Assembly (NCBI GenBank): GCA_015680685.1
Contig: MNCI01021483.1
Location: forward strand, 128,914 to 192,913
From: Gnetum montanum
Taxonomy: Eukaryota; Streptophyta; Gnetopsida; Gnetales; Gnetaceae
Length of the DNA: 64,000 bases
Direction of reading: 5' to 3'
Notes under the pieces: model-generated
Database searches by the model: none
Seen by the model: the letters and a program-made list of their open reading frames with translations, nothing else
Told to the model about the DNA's origin: nothing
Shown: positions 11,160 to 24,330 of the stretch, piece by piece
Numbering within the stretch: position 1 is the first letter of the stretch
How the letters are laid out: each line of letters starts with the position of its first letter
Program-made: the position numbers and the translations under genes

Positions 11160-13679
11160 AAATGATAAAATACTATGCATATGGATTTATTAATTAAGTT
11201 TGAAGTAGATGTAGTAATAGATCAATATTCCACTACTTGCAAGTAGCGCTAGAGGCTTTGTTACAAACTTTTCTCTAATGTTATGGAGGGAAAAAAATAT
11301 CAATAGTACCTATACCATTACATGCTCCTAGAGGATGGGACTCATAATAAGTGCCATATTAATGAATTTCAATGGAGATAAAAACTAAAAACTACAAGAT
11401 GCCCATCATCAACCAACCATATAATTTGGTGCTAGTTTCTAAAAAGTAATAAACAACTAAGTATGCATAAAAGCCAGCCATTGATTGTAGAGGGAGCTAC
11501 ACAAAGGTTAACCTAGCTCACATTACAACTATGGCTTAGATAATTAACTCCAATGTCTTACATAACAAGAAAAGAATAGTTTAAAACTACATTAGACTCC
11601 TCAAAAAGGTATTGAAAGTTGTTAAACTTAATATCAATAACAATTTGTATCAATGACTATGAAAACCCCAAATGCATGGCCCATAAAACATGTTCAGTAT
11701 CTCAATGCTAATGTGAAATTGCTAATTTTTTGTGCCTAAATATGGGATCACTACCACAAAATGGGTTATCCCCTAAACTAAATTTTTTAATGATTAAGAA
11801 TTACTTCTTCATTAGAAGTTGAATTTTAGTTTTAGGTACCACTTCTTACCACAAGTTATCCCTTCTGAGTAGGCACTACCTCATAGAAGTCACTCTCTTT
11901 ATGTAGTCACTACTTTGGGTAGGTTGCCTCTTTGTCATAGATCATCCCCTATATGATTATTGGGCATCAAGATAACATTTAGATGGATCTTTACCATATC
12001 TTCCTAGATGGGAGTATGAGAATGAAAAGAGGTCAATGATATTACCATGGTTAACTATGGGCTACTAAACTATTGTAGAAACATCCATAACACCCATAAA
12101 TAAAAGTAAAGAAGATAAAATATTCAAATAATACAAAATGTTAGAAAGACATGAAAAGTTTGAATTAAGAAAAAAGATTAAAATCCATCAATAAAATTTA
12201 CAAGATGATTATTTTGACATCCATACAAGAGTTGTACATACATAACCCATGTACAAAAATGTTGAATGATAGTTTTTTCATAAAACCCTAGCTTCATAAA
12301 AAATGTCATAATGCATAAATGTTAGTAATTAAAATCTTCAACATAGTGCATATAAATATCTCATCATTGTTTTTGCAAAGTAAGACCCAAAACTATCCAT
12401 TAAATATTCATAAATTAAAATATGAAAAAAATTGAAAAGCCAACAATAAGGCACAAAAACCTATTAAACTAGAAAATACATTAGAAGATACTAAGACATC
12501 TTAGCCGGAACAAGAAGCAAAAAATCTAGGAGGACAAACACATGAACATAGCCACATATGAACTATGTACATAAAAATTCTATTTTTCTTACCATAATAC
12601 CACCAAAGAGTATTAACTAAAGTAGATCTTCTATGTCAAATTTCAATGGATGCCAATAGTGTTCAAAAGAATGGAGTATGGTAATTTAATAGAAAAAATA
12701 TTCTGAAAATATGAATTTAGAAACCCTTCTACATTTCTAGGAATAAACTTCAAAATACTAATCTAGGCCTCATATAACTCATGTAGATTTAATAAGTTAT
12801 AATAAAATACTTAATTTAAGTCTTCATAAAGTCATCCATAAAATTAAATTAATAAATTCAATTAATAGCATACCATACATATTCATAAATATAACCTATA
12901 AATGTAATTTACTTGCAACCATGCTCCAATCCATGCCACATCAAACTCAACTCGTAGGTTAGTGCAATACCATCTATTAATGGAAAATCACAAATCATAT
13001 AAATAGACATAAATCATTAAATATAAATCTATGAATCAAAACTATCTAATAACCATAAACTAAAAATGGTAACATACATCCATGAATTTAATTAGGCATA
13101 CAAATACAAGAAAATAATAATAACTAAGACATAAAAAAATATGAGGTGTTATATGATGATCTCTTTTCTTTTTTTAAATTACTCATGTTTTGTTTTTCTT
13201 GACATGAATTACATTAAGAATCAATCCCATACATGCTACTAGTTTTACACTAAGTAGGAGTGAGATTTCTTTTACCATCAAACAAAAGTCATATCTTCAA
13301 GTATTAAGTTAGCAATTGGTATTTTTATGTGACTAGGTACTTCCTAACTTCAAAATACTTATTTAATATCTTCAACTAAGCTTCAAAGATATGCATAATT
13401 CACATCATTTGAAGAATTTTAGCTTAACATAAGAAAGCATTAATTCATGCCTAAATGTTCTCACATGAATAATCTCGTCTTCATCATATAGATTGAAAAC
13501 TCTAAATGTGATAGAGGACAGATCTACTAATGAAGCTCTTGAAGACCTTACATGAGGCTTGGGATTCCTCCTTCCTAAAATGATAGGAGCATAGCATGCT
13601 CCATGTGTGTAGGAAAAACTCTTCCAATTCCCTTGTTCTTCCCTATGTGTGTGTTTTATTGGTTTCAAATACTAGAGAG
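11160..13679. other. Long noncoding stretch with one unexplained minus-strand frame
   Basis: No element protein or host gene is recognised over 2.5 kb. Runs of near-repeats such as 'gtcactac' and 'tatccc' occur at 11.74-11.96 kb. At 13405-13668 the minus strand has an 87-codon open frame starting MKPIKHTHREEQ and containing ACYAPIILGRRNPKP. It lies at the edge of the LTR that begins near 13.68 kb, and I could not assign it. The rest is AT-rich, probably old repeat sequence. Confidence 0.35.
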
Positions 13680-14608
13680 ACATCTTAGAGGACTAGAAGA
13701 TGTCTTGGTTGAATCCTAGGAGTGATAGAAGATGCTTAGAGTTTAGAGTATATGTCTTGTTATTGGAATTGATGTCTCATGTTATAAATCTCTCCAAAAC
13801 TTGAGGTTTCTTAGACAAGATGTCTTGTGAAAGACATCTTGCTAGTTCTGGAGACATCTTAGAAACAAGAAGAGACATTTTGAAAAAATAGTAGATGTCT
13901 TTCTAGAGAGATGGGCTGACATAGATATGTATTTCCAATGTTAGAAATGATTTGTATGAATATGAAGACATCTAAAACACCTATCCCAATTCAAAAAATA
14001 GTCAGAATATGATGGAGAAGAATGGAAATAGCTAGAGAGAAGATGATAAGATTTAGAAAACATATGAAGAGGCTCAAGTTAAGTTGAGAAAATATTTCTA
14101 GGTTTCTTATCTTCTAGTTTGTCATAATATTGTTGTAGTCACCATTGTTGGTGTGAGAAGTAAAAGAGATCTTGTGTGTGTGAAGAGCTAAGAAACAAAG
14201 AGTAGGTGAACACATTGAGCAAGTGTAATTGGTGATTGAAGCTCCGAGAGTGGTGTGATTGGTGACTGAAGCTCCAAGAGTAACTTGTCGTGTGTTGGTT
14301 TATGTGTTCTATTCTCTTGTGTATTATTTGTGAGCTGAGATCTCAATCCTAGGTTATGGTAGAGATTCTATAATGGTTGTATCTTGCATTGAGAACAACC
14401 ATTTTATGGTTGTAGAGCCTCATGCCCTACAATATCATTTGAGTGTGGTAGGTTTTCATTGTTTGTGGTTTTGCAAACCAATTGTAATCTTCCAATAAAT
14501 TAATTAAAAATAGCTAGTTTTGTTGTTTTCTAATTTTTCTAACTTTGTATAATATATAGATTTAGTTCTTGAAGGTGATTTATTTGTGGAGTGAACCTAC
14601 TTTAGCAT
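13680..14608 (+). mobile_element. 5' LTR of plus-strand gypsy element
   Basis: The block has the AGATGTCT-type subrepeats (13.68-13.99 kb) seen inverted at 5.7-6.0 kb. It also holds a duplicated 'ggtga(t/c)tgaagctcc(g/a)agagt' phrase (14.23-14.28 kb). It ends just before the PBS at 14612. The left end is not resolved, and no matching 3' LTR was found right of the integrase fragment. The shared LTR vocabulary with the minus-strand gypsy supports one family present twice in opposite orientation. Confidence 0.6.
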
Positions 14609-14611
14609 TTT

Positions 14612-14622
14612 TGGTATCAGAG
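14612..14622 (+). other. Primer binding site complementary to initiator tRNA-Met
   Basis: TGGTATCAGAG is the standard plant LTR-element PBS, the complement of the 3' end of tRNA-iMet. It follows the LTR end by a few bases and precedes gag, as expected. Confidence 0.85.
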
Positions 14623-14633
14623 TCTTTTTTATT

Positions 14634-15870
14634 ATGTCTTGGAAATTGGTTAAGAATTTTGTCAGTTTTAGATGAAACCTAAAAAGAGATAGGTATAAGT
14701 CATAAATTAAGACATGAAGAGCATGAAGTCTACCTTCTAGATGATGGTTTCTTTGTTAGATGAAATGAACATAAAGGTAGACAAGAATGTTGGTCCTAGA
14801 CATATCCATATATGTGATGTTCAAGACATATTTTGTTTAGATGAAGAAGTTTCACAACCAGTGAAGACAAAGTGGATGAAGAGGTAGGATAATCTAAATA
14901 TGGAAGTGTAGGAAACCATCAAATAAGGATTATAATGGAAGAAAATCCTATAACTTGGATGATAAATCCAAGGACTCCAATGGTGTTAAACACTTCTTCT
15001 TTAGGCAAGCTTGATGAGAAAGATGAGGCAAGACTCTCGTATGTAAAACTAAAGACTTTCAATGTTATAGAGGGTACCAATGCATTTGTGAATTTTCTAA
15101 AGATACTTGAAAAGAATTTATAGTTGGAAGAGGTACCAAATAACTTTCAAGTAACTTTTACTAAATCCATATTAGAGGGTGTGACTTCTACTTGGTGGGA
15201 AAAGGAGTCATAGGGTTATGAAAGAAAAAATAGTCAACCTATCAAAGATTGAGATCTGATGAAATATAGGTTGAAGAGAAAATTTAAATAGTCTCATCAA
15301 AGAAAAGAAACCATTATAAAGTTAAAATTCCTAAGGTAAGGTGACAATAATTTCAAAGAATTCTACATCAAATTTTCTGATCTATTCCATCAAGCTAAGG
15401 TGAACTAAGAGGAATATGAACATGCTTCAATTATTTTAGGAGGTTTTAAATTGGTGTACTAGTAGGAGTTATCTATTATGAGCCAAAAGAAATTGATAAG
15501 GCTTGTTATTTAGCACTTAAGTCTAAGAGGAAATTAGGTGCTTTAGAAATAGGATCAAACAAAATTTCAAAGGGAGGAAGAAAGGATCAGGATCTAAGAA
15601 AGCATCCAAGACCAAATCTAAAGATAAGAAGGAAAGCCAAGACAAGAAGACTAAAAGGGAGTATGAAAAGTGAAAAACCAGGAAGAACCAAGGAAGGAAA
15701 GAAAAAGTGCAATATAGTAGCTGATCAAAAATCTAGTGCTTTAGGTGTTCAAAATGAGAACACAACCAATCGGAATGTCCACTTCATAAGAAATCCAAGG
15801 GTAAGGATGTGAAAACCATGGAGGTGGGAGAGACATCAAGAAAATATATCTAGAGAGGTAATCCAAATGC
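14634..15870 (+). pseudogene. Gypsy gag pseudogene with zinc knuckle
   Basis: Gag forms the element's particle and binds its RNA. The readable parts are an open stretch of 62 codons at 14935-15120, then TSTWWEKE near 15190, KYRLKRKFK near 15265 and IKFSDLFHQAKVN near 15370, matching the retrotransposon capsid helices. A basic Lys-rich tail follows (15.55-15.70 kb). Near 15740 a CCHC zinc knuckle reads CFRCSK-x-EHNQSEC in the C-x2-C-x4-H-x4-C spacing, with a stop at x (TGA, probably from TGG). At least eight stops or shifts are visible, so it is non-coding today. It leads into the protease. Confidence 0.75.
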
Positions 15871-15984
15871 TCTAAAAATTAAGCATATTTCTAAATTAAA
15901 TTCCTATTCATTCATGGGGAACATAAATTGAGAAGATCATGTTAATAGGAAATTATTGTTCTAGATTGAGGCTAGTTGTTTGCT

Positions 15985-17385
15985 TAGTGGGAAATGAAAT
16001 CATGTTTTAATTGATGGAGGAGCATAAGGAAATGTTATTTATTCTAGGGTAGTTTCTAGATGGGTTTAGTAACTAATCCTTGTCCAAGATCCTATAAGAT
16101 GCATTGGTTATCGAGAGATTTTTCCCAAGAGGTAAGGGAACAATGTACATTGAAATTTAATATTGGAAGTTTTTCTAATGTGGTGAATAGTGATGTACTT
16201 CCAATAGATTTTTCTAATGTAATTCTTAGTAGATCTTGGAATTTTAACAATGGTGGTTAGTTTGATGAAGAAAGAAATGTGTGAAGTGTTACCAGACGTG
16301 ATGGAATCTATAATTTGATTCCTACAATAGTTAAACAAGTGAGGTAGAAAACCTTACTTAATGCCTCCTTAATCATTATAAGAGAGAGGGAATTGATTAA
16401 GAAACATAATAAAATTAATTTTTATTTTACTATTATGATAATAGTTACTACTAATCATGAAAATGTGTATGTTGAACTTCTTACATGTGTGCTAGGCTTT
16501 AAGGAGAAATTTGTCAAGGTGTTTAAAGGGGAATTCGATGAACTACCATTGATGAGAAATGCACAACATTAGATTAACTTCATCCCTGATGCTACCATTA
16601 CAAATGAGAGAGCTTACTAGATGGCATCAAATCATATGGCTAAATTACAAAGTTAAGTAGATGAGTTACTTGCAATTGGCTTCATGAGTAAATACATTTC
16701 TCCTTGTGCAGTTCTAGTCATGCTAGTTCTAAAGAAGGATAGTGATGAATGGAGGATCTACATTGATTATAATGTACGAATAGGATACAGTAAGGTATAG
16801 GATTTTTATTCCAAGGATGGATGATATATTTGATGTCCTACCAATGTAGAGAATTGTAGAAAAAATTATTTGAAGAGTGGTTACCATCAAATTAAAATTA
16901 ACCCTAGTGATGAGTGGAAGATAGCTTTCAAGACACTGGATGGATTTTTTGAGTGGTTATTGATTCCATTTAGGTTGAAGAATTCACCTGATACATTTAT
17001 GATGTTTCTGCACAATGTAATAAAGGACTCTATTGTTAAGTACTATATTATCTTTTTTAACAATATTTTTCTATATAGATCTAATGAGAAAGAACACTCG
17101 GATCACTTAAGGATGGTGTGTCTTAAGTTGGAGAAGGCACAAGTGGTGATTAATGTGAAGAAAAGTCATTTATTCAAGAGAGAAATCACATATTTGGAGC
17201 ATGTGATTTTTAAAAAACTAGATTCAAATGAAGCTACCAAGATGAAGGCTATTAGGAATTGGCCAACTCCTATGAATGTTGGGGAGGTAAGATCATTCCT
17301 TGGTTTATTAGGTTTTTATAGATGGTTCATCAAAACCTTTAGTGATATTTCATGGCCTATGTTTGCTTTGCTGAAAAAAAAATAG
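15985..17385 (+). pseudogene. Gypsy protease and reverse transcriptase pseudogene
   Basis: Near 16005 the protease core reads VLIDGGA with a following stop and NVIYS. At 16060-16260 an open stretch carries LVTNPCPRSYKMHWLSRD and the flap region. RT starts near 16520 (FDELPLMRNAQH). VDELLAIGFM and ISPCAVLVM follow at 16.65-16.73 kb, then EWRIYIDYN. The 171-codon open stretch 16870-17385 begins at SGYHQIKINPSDEWKIAFKT and runs to SFLGLLGFYRWFIKTFSDI. The catalytic box, normally F-x-D-D, is FFNN at 17053-17064: both aspartates became asparagine through G-to-A changes. The enzyme would be inactive even if translated. This is the best-preserved part of the element and a close relative of the minus-strand copy at 2-3.8 kb. 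Confidence 0.9.
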
Positions 17386-17479
17386 GAACTTTAGATGCAA
17401 TAATAAAACCCAAGGGATTTTTGTCTTGTTGAAAGCAAATATTACCAGTGAATCTATGCTTGTAATTCTAGAAGTTTAT

Positions 17480-17890
17480 ATGCTTTTTTAGGTGCAGGTG
17501 AATGCAAGTGGACTTGCCATTGTTGGGGTACTTTCAAAAGAATGTTGTCTTATTGATTTATTTTTAAAAAGTTGAATAAGTCAAGGAAAAAATATAGTAT
17601 ATATGAGAAGGACTTATACATTATTATTTAAGCAATCAAGCATTGGAGGCATTACTTGTTTTCCAAAGAGTTCACTTTGATGATGGACCATAAAGCACTT
17701 TAATTTCTAAACTCATAATATAAGTTTTGTGCAAAGAAAATGAAATGGGTTGCATAGTTACAAGAGTTTAGTTTTGTTTTAAAGCACAAAAATGAAAAAT
17801 CCAATGCGGTGATTGATGCATTATCTAGTATACATGTGGTGAATTTTAGCGTACATCATATAAAAGGAATGGGTGACTGTTCTTCTTTGT
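17480..17890 (+). pseudogene. Gypsy RNase H pseudogene
   Basis: After RT the frame, with shifts, gives VNASGLAIVGVLSKE near 17500, where the family has its first catalytic aspartate (D-A-S; here N-A-S). A tail then reads YEKDLY, AIKHWRHYL, and DHKAL near 17690. The domain ends with HKNEKSNAVIDALS near 17810, the usual close before the integrase spacer. The first acidic residue is lost and stops are present. Confidence 0.75.
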
Positions 17891-17899
17891 ATGACCATG

Positions 17900-18391
17900 A
17901 TGATGATTTTGGGTAGGTTTGGAGGAGCCTCAAAGAACCATGGATAATTAGGATAGAGTAGTGGAGGAACTATCATATTCAAGATGAAATGTTATTTAAG
18001 AATAAAAAGGTCTATGTTTCTAATTTATGATTTAGGAAAAATTATTTTATTTGAAAAGAATTATAGTTGCATGGTAGGTCACATGGGTAAGGATAAAACA
18101 TTGGAAGTTGTGAATAGGCACTATTTCTAATCTGGAATGATAATAAGAGTTTCAAAAGTTATGAAGGAGTATTGGACATATGAAAAGTTCAAAGGAGGTA
18201 AATGTGTGAATGGACATTGTATGTCTTTGTCAATTTACAAAGATCCATGGGAAAGTTTGTCAATAGACTTCATGACTAATATTCCAAGGACCAAAAGTGG
18301 GAATTATGCAATTTTTGTTGTCATTGATAGGTTCTTCAAGGAGGCACATTTTATTCCATGCAAGATGATGTATGATGCTTTTTGTAGGTAG
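17900..18391 (+). pseudogene. Gypsy integrase fragment, truncated in the catalytic core
   Basis: The N-terminal zinc-binding part is eroded (HGRSHG near 18070). The core begins with [20 protein letters not shown] at 18245-18305, which carries the first catalytic aspartate, and goes on to [16 protein letters not shown]. Recognition ends abruptly at about 18391. The second aspartate, the glutamate, the C-terminal domain, PPT and 3' LTR are not found downstream. The element has therefore lost its 3' third by deletion or by insertion of unrelated sequence. Confidence 0.8.
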
Positions 18392-19129
18392 CTACATGAA
18401 GTTGTATGTTGCAATAGTTTGTAGTCTCCCACTATGAGTAGGTTCAAGTTGTAGCTACTCTTAGGAGACTATCCAAACGTTTTTCTAAAAATTGAAAACC
18501 TTCAATGTGCATTTAGAAATAAACTAGAATCCCTTGGATGTGGTTTGGTAGGCAAAATTTATAGGTTACATTGACTTATAGCCCAACCAAAAGTATGCGA
18601 ATGATGCCACTCTAACCTCCTACAAGTCATAGGTACTCATAGTTAAATACAGCCATTAATAACTAGTGTTACTCATTGTACTTGTAAAAAATCATAGCTA
18701 GCAATAAAATAGAGGAAAAATCTTACTAATGTGATAGTTATCAACTGTAGTCAAACACAATTCCATTAGTACTAAGTTAAATTACTAGTGTGTGCTACTA
18801 TGATCCATAATTAGCCACATTTTAGGTAAATCTAGAGCATTATGACTTATTAGTGAAAGTAGTGACTCTAACCATGGCTTTATGAAAGGATATGATACAC
18901 TTCTGTATATCACAACTTATAGTAAAGGCATACTTGCTACATTATTTTTGATGTCAGTACAACCTATACTAGATTAAAAGCATGAGCAAAATATTATAGG
19001 TTTAGCATTGAAATTTACAATTTTTATGTTTTTGTATTGACTATGAGACACAACAACTTGTATTTATGAGGTAAAATTTTAAATGAAGTTGGATAAGAAA
19101 CTATGACTATCTAAGAGTCATAGTGTAAC
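18392..19129. other. Noncoding stretch after the truncated integrase
   Basis: No protein or LTR signature is recognised. The region marks the abrupt loss of the gypsy 3' end. Confidence 0.4.
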
Positions 19130-22100
19130 ACCCTACTAACTAGGATATAACACCCCATATGTTTGGTTGCTTGGTATATATGTTCCTTAATCAATATTTT
19201 GTTGCTTTGTTCTTGAGTGTCTTCCACATGTTAGTAGTTTGATATATTATTTATTTATACACTTTTTATTTCATGTTAATGAGCTTTCGAATGCATGTAT
19301 GAATTAACGTTATTATACATATTTTTGGTATATATCTATATGTATGTGTATGTATGTATGTATATTTCCATTCAAAAAATGTGTACTAATCCTATTTCTA
19401 AGTGTGATAGGGTTTCATGAGAGGCTTGATTGGGAGCATGTCATTATTGTTGATCTATGGTTTACTTGATATTCCTTAGTGAATATGTTATGGCCTTGCT
19501 TAACATCTTATGTTGGTAGCCACTTGCGTCATATTTAATTTAATTATTTTAATATTTTTAATTTTATAATATTTATTAGGATATCTTTGTATAGTTGATA
19601 ATTAGCATATGATTCATTAATTTTTGGTATTTGTGAATGTTACATGAGAGTAGAAGAAGTTATGTATGTGATGAGAGAGATTAATGAAAGTATTATTTTA
19701 GTTCAACTCTTGTTTTTGATAATAGGTGATTTTTTTTTATTTTCCATGAATTTTGATAATATTTCATCAAAACATACATGAATTTTTCATTCCAAACATC
19801 TTGATGCTTTTCAAAAGATGATGGAGAGGTATTTCTAGAGATTGAAGATTATGGAATTCGAATTGGTTGTACTTTTGAGTGGATATTTGTTGTGTTTATT
19901 ATTCTCATGTGGCTTTGATTATATAGTTTATAGGTATGTAATATTGGATCCTTTTCCATTTTATTTTGTATATGTAGGTTTTATGCATAATATGTGATAT
20001 CATTTTTGTAAATTGACTTCTTAGATTTAATGTGTGTTTATGGATAATCTGAGTATTATTTTTGACTATTTGAGAAATAAGATTTATGTAATTCTTATTT
20101 AGATTAATAATTATGTAGAAATAATTTTTGGATCTATGGGTTTCTTGATTTGGTATTTCTTTTCTTATAATTTCTTTTCCTTAGTCTAGGGTTTCAAGGT
20201 GTAGAGAATTAGTTTGGCAGATTATATGTTGATTAGTAAAACATCTATCCATTTTTCATATTTTTTAAATAAGGTTAAATATATAGCTTTGTATAATCCT
20301 CATGAAATTATCTAAAATTTATAAAAAATAAAATCCTAAAATATATATTATAATTTTATTTATTAGAAAATCTTTCTAACCTATCTAAAAATGTAGAAAA
20401 TTTCATGGTACTAATTTAGGATACTATACCTTTCAAAATACAAAGAATAAAACTATAAAATTTTATATTTATATTTAAATATATAATATCTTTGAGATAA
20501 AAATCAAATCACTTAACATGTTATGTTATGATGGATTTATGATTTTCTTTCTCTCTATTGTGTAGACTTACCCTAATTTTAGTAGCATAATTTGAAAACT
20601 TATATCTTTCAACCTATAGGAGATCTTGATCTATGATTTTAGATAAATATTTTAATTTATCTTAGCTTTTATATTATTTTTTAATTATAAGAAAATTTTA
20701 TGATATCTTTGAGTTATAGTAATTTTACTATTAGTCATCTTTTCTATTCATGTTTCAAGTTGATTCATAAAGCATAGATTCATGGATTAAGTTATCTCCA
20801 TATGATAGATATATATTTAAAATTTTAGTGAAAAATAGATATAAATATTATTTTTCATATTAAAAATAAATATTTAGCGAATTCAAGGTAATGATAGCAT
20901 TCTAATAGTCTTACTTGCTATTACACATTTAGACTATGATTTGATTCTAGACTTAATGTGGAGTCATAGAGACATTTATACCCTATGCTAAGATAAAATG
21001 TTTGGTTATGTGTGGTCATGGTTCAAATATGATGTGTTGGTATTACTCTATTTTTTCCTCTTTTATTGTTGTTACTTATTTTAATCCCCTTTAAACTTCA
21101 TTCTATTCTCCTTTTGAAATTGGATGGATCTTTTGGTTGTTTTGGAACATGTTGGATTTTTGGATATCTTGATTTTTTATTTTAAATAATATTTTTGGCT
21201 TTCTACCATAAAAATTTGATTCTTTATGTTTGGTTTATTGTTGGGTATTTGAATAATGGAGCTAGCATCAAGTTGTGTGGTTAGTTAAAGATGGGTTTCA
21301 TAGAGATATTTGGTGATTGATCCATAATGAGATGCATTAGTGTTGCTTTTTTTGTAGGCCCCATCCTAAATAAGGTTTTGATTTCATGATTCATTATTCT
21401 TGTTTTACAATACCTTCAAAACATTAGAAGTGAGTCTTGGTAGACATCTCAATCACTATTAATTTGTGAACATTTGAAGTCTTGCAGATGCTTCTCATTT
21501 AATTTGAGACTAATAGTGAATCCATGAGCATGGTAGTTAGATATTTGGTTTGGATATATTAGAAAAGTGCACACAACAACTTTGATACAAATATAACATC
21601 GAGTGTGGTGCATGCTAGTATCCTTTTTTGTAGGTTGATGGGGGAAGTGATAATTTATTTGAGTTAATAATGTGTGGTTTGGATTGATATGACGGTATGA
21701 TCTTGATTGTTGGTTGTGTGCCTTTGATAACATGTTTTTTAGGATAGCTATGCTCCACCTAGCTACCATGAGATTTGTCCATTTTTCTATTAGAGATTGT
21801 GACAAGATTCCTTGATTAGTTCTATGTTGATATTTCCTTTTTATTATAGGTTGATTGGATTGGGTGAAGATTGGAGATCTTGGATGGTTTATTGATTTGT
21901 TTCTTGAGTAATTTATGATGTCATATTTTAAAATTTTATCTTTGAATATTTATGGATTAGGTATTTCAACATTATATCAAACATTATTTCATTTTTTCCA
22001 TCTTTAGGATTTATGGATTTTGTGTGGGCTAGATCTTTGATATTATGGTAATCATATATCTATATAGGTATTTAGGGTCATAGTTTATTTATTTCCCTTG

Positions 22101-22373
22101 TTCATTACATAATTTTAGATAAATAATTTGCATTATTCTCTATATAGTTAGATTCTATTTCCAACATATATGTTTGATATAACTTTATAATTACATATTC
22201 TTTTTCTTCCATTGTTTAGTTTCATCTTTCAAGGGGTCATGGCTTCATCCTAGGTTCCTTTGTCTTCCTTTCACTATGTAGTTCATTCATTATCTTGAAA
22301 TTTTTTAGGATTAATCATTCATTAAGGATATTACCCAATGAAATGCCCTTCAACCTAAGATTTAAAAGGGAGG
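19130..22373. repeat. Noncoding repeat, copy 1 (relative at 58-60 kb)
   Basis: From about 20.7 to 22.37 kb this parallels 58.3-60.03 kb in the same orientation. Shared phrases include 'taggcccca' (21357 and 58952), 'aatccatg' followed by 'gcatggta', 'catgaga' with 'tatcc/tgtcc', and the final 'ttca(a/t)cctaag...gaggat/g'. Many indels separate the copies, so they are old. A TGTAACACCC string at 19131 could be the start of an LTR, but no PPT precedes it. Both copies show interrupted open frames on the minus strand; these are probably chance. LTR or other long noncoding repeat; class unresolved. Confidence 0.5.
19320..19368 (+). repeat. TATG/TATA microsatellite
   Basis: Short run of 'tatg' and 'tata' units, including 'tatgtatgtatgtata'. 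Simple repeat with no further signal. Confidence 0.7.
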
Positions 22374-24316
22374 ATGTTATCTAAAGAATAAAAAAATATA
22401 CAAAACATGTTGGATATGAAGAAATATATAACAGAAATAGCAGTAGGAATCTATAAAAATAGGAACATAAGGGTATAAAAATGTTGAGAATAAAGATAAA
22501 AATATTATAAAACAATTATAATAGCACAATGCATATAAAACCTAATGTGCCCACTAACAAAAATAGTTTGAAGCCCTACTTCTCATCCTAAAAATTACAT
22601 TAATAAGATACCAAAAAATACAATGAAATAAATACTAGAAAATTACATTAAGTGAAATTTACATAATATGATAAATACATCAAAAGGCATTAGACTCTAA
22701 TGATAGGAAAAAACTACTAAATAATAATGGCTAAGTGAAAAACGTAGAAAAATGTCAAAAAGGAAGACTAACCATCTAGAGATCATTATAAGATGGTAAA
22801 ATTCTAAAAATGTCATTGGATGCTATTTTCAAACTTTTAGCTATTCCAAGAAGACATAGAAGCTACATTTTTTGCTATTTTCTTAATTTTCCATTATTGA
22901 GAGGCTAGGAGTTACTTTATAAAAGTTGATTTTTCAAAGTAAATTAAAAAATGAGAGATTAAAATGTACTATGAATTATATTATAATCCATGAAACATGT
23001 GATGATTAACTAAGAATGTACTAGTTGAGTAAATTTGTCTTCAAGACCACCATCCTATGATAATGTTTTGACAATGGAAAATATGAATTGCAGCTAAAAA
23101 CCCTAATTTTATAATTAAAAAAGTCATTGAAATAGAAAAAATATCAAAATGAGGGATAAAAATTTGAAAATATTAACTAACATCCTATGATTTAAAATAA
23201 ATCTTATCAAAACTCAATAAATGTTCATAAAATATTTAGAGATGAATATCAAGCATTCTATCATCCAATTGCTAAACCACCAAAAATTGACCAAAACATA
23301 TATGCATAAAAAATGTATCAAAAATCATTAAAATAAAGAGATATATCAAGTTTATCCTACCTAAAATGAGAGTTCTAGAGTTAGAGACCTTCACATGCTT
23401 GAAATCTCCTAGAGAGCCTTCAAGCCCTAGGTAAAATTGTAATTCAATAATGGGATCTAAGCAAAACTTGAAATGAGATCCAAAACTAGGATCTTACTAG
23501 GGTCCTATTTGATAGTGGAGATTTAGATTTAGCTGTTCTTTAATCTAGTAAGTTATCCCTCTTTAGTTTTATCTTTTATATATTAGCAAAGTAATAAGAC
23601 AATCTTTCATGGAATGCTTGCAAGGTATTTATACTTATAAAGGTATGACATGGTTGGGCGTAAAGGATAATCTAAGGGGAAAATAAAATAAAACAAAATA
23701 TAATATAATTTTTTAAAATATTAAAAATAATATTCTAACATGGGCTAATGCACAATGCTGGTTTAATGAACATCTTCTAAGGTTTAGCTAATGGCTATGT
23801 CTAGGCCCAAACTAATAACAAATTCAAAGGTCAAAAACATAACAAATGAAGTGGCTAATAGGATAATTTCTAAAACATAAGCTAAAAATAAAGTAAAAAA
23901 CTAGTAAGAAATCAAAAACATTAATTAAAAATTGTACAAGGTATCCAAATAAAGCATACCATAACCAATGTAGTACTCTATGTGCCAATAATCCATCCAG
24001 TGCTTGAAACTTGCTAAATCAAAACTCCAACAAAAGATGTTAGTGCATATACAAAAAATTAAAAGAAAAATGTAAAATAAAAAAAATATAAAAATATTTA
24101 AAATAATAAATATAAATATTAAATATTAAATATAAATATATTCAAAATGAAAAATACATAGAAAGAAAATAAGAAGCTACATAGCTCAAATTATATAAGC
24201 ATAGTCAATAAAAAAATAGGTTAATAAAGCATAAGACATAGGCTAAAAACTACAGAGTTAAGGATGTAAATCACAAACATACTAAGGAGTTAGAAATATC
24301 TAAGATAGAAATGTTA
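22374..24316 (-). mobile_element. 3' LTR of a minus-strand gypsy element
   Basis: Read on the minus strand, the block starts TGTAACATTTC (24316) and ends TTAGATAACA (22374), with TG...CA ends and a length of 1943 bases. It is preceded on that strand by a purine-rich ATGGGGGAAG tract and by the C-terminal end of a gypsy integrase, the expected order pol-PPT-LTR. A TATAAATA-type box lies near 23.63 kb on the minus strand. The left border directly abuts the repeat ending at 22373. Confidence 0.6.
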
Positions 24317-24317
24317 C

Positions 24318-24330
24318 ATACTTCCCCCAT
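24318..24330 (-). other. Polypurine tract of the minus-strand gypsy
   Basis: Minus-strand ATGGGGGAAG lies one to two bases before the LTR start TGTAACA. It is G-rich, purine-only and correctly placed between integrase and LTR. Confidence 0.55.

Noticed and set aside
21449-21805. 118-codon minus-strand frame
   Set aside because: The related repeat at 58-60 kb has no matching intact frame: only short frames broken by stops. It reads as chance within a noncoding repeat.
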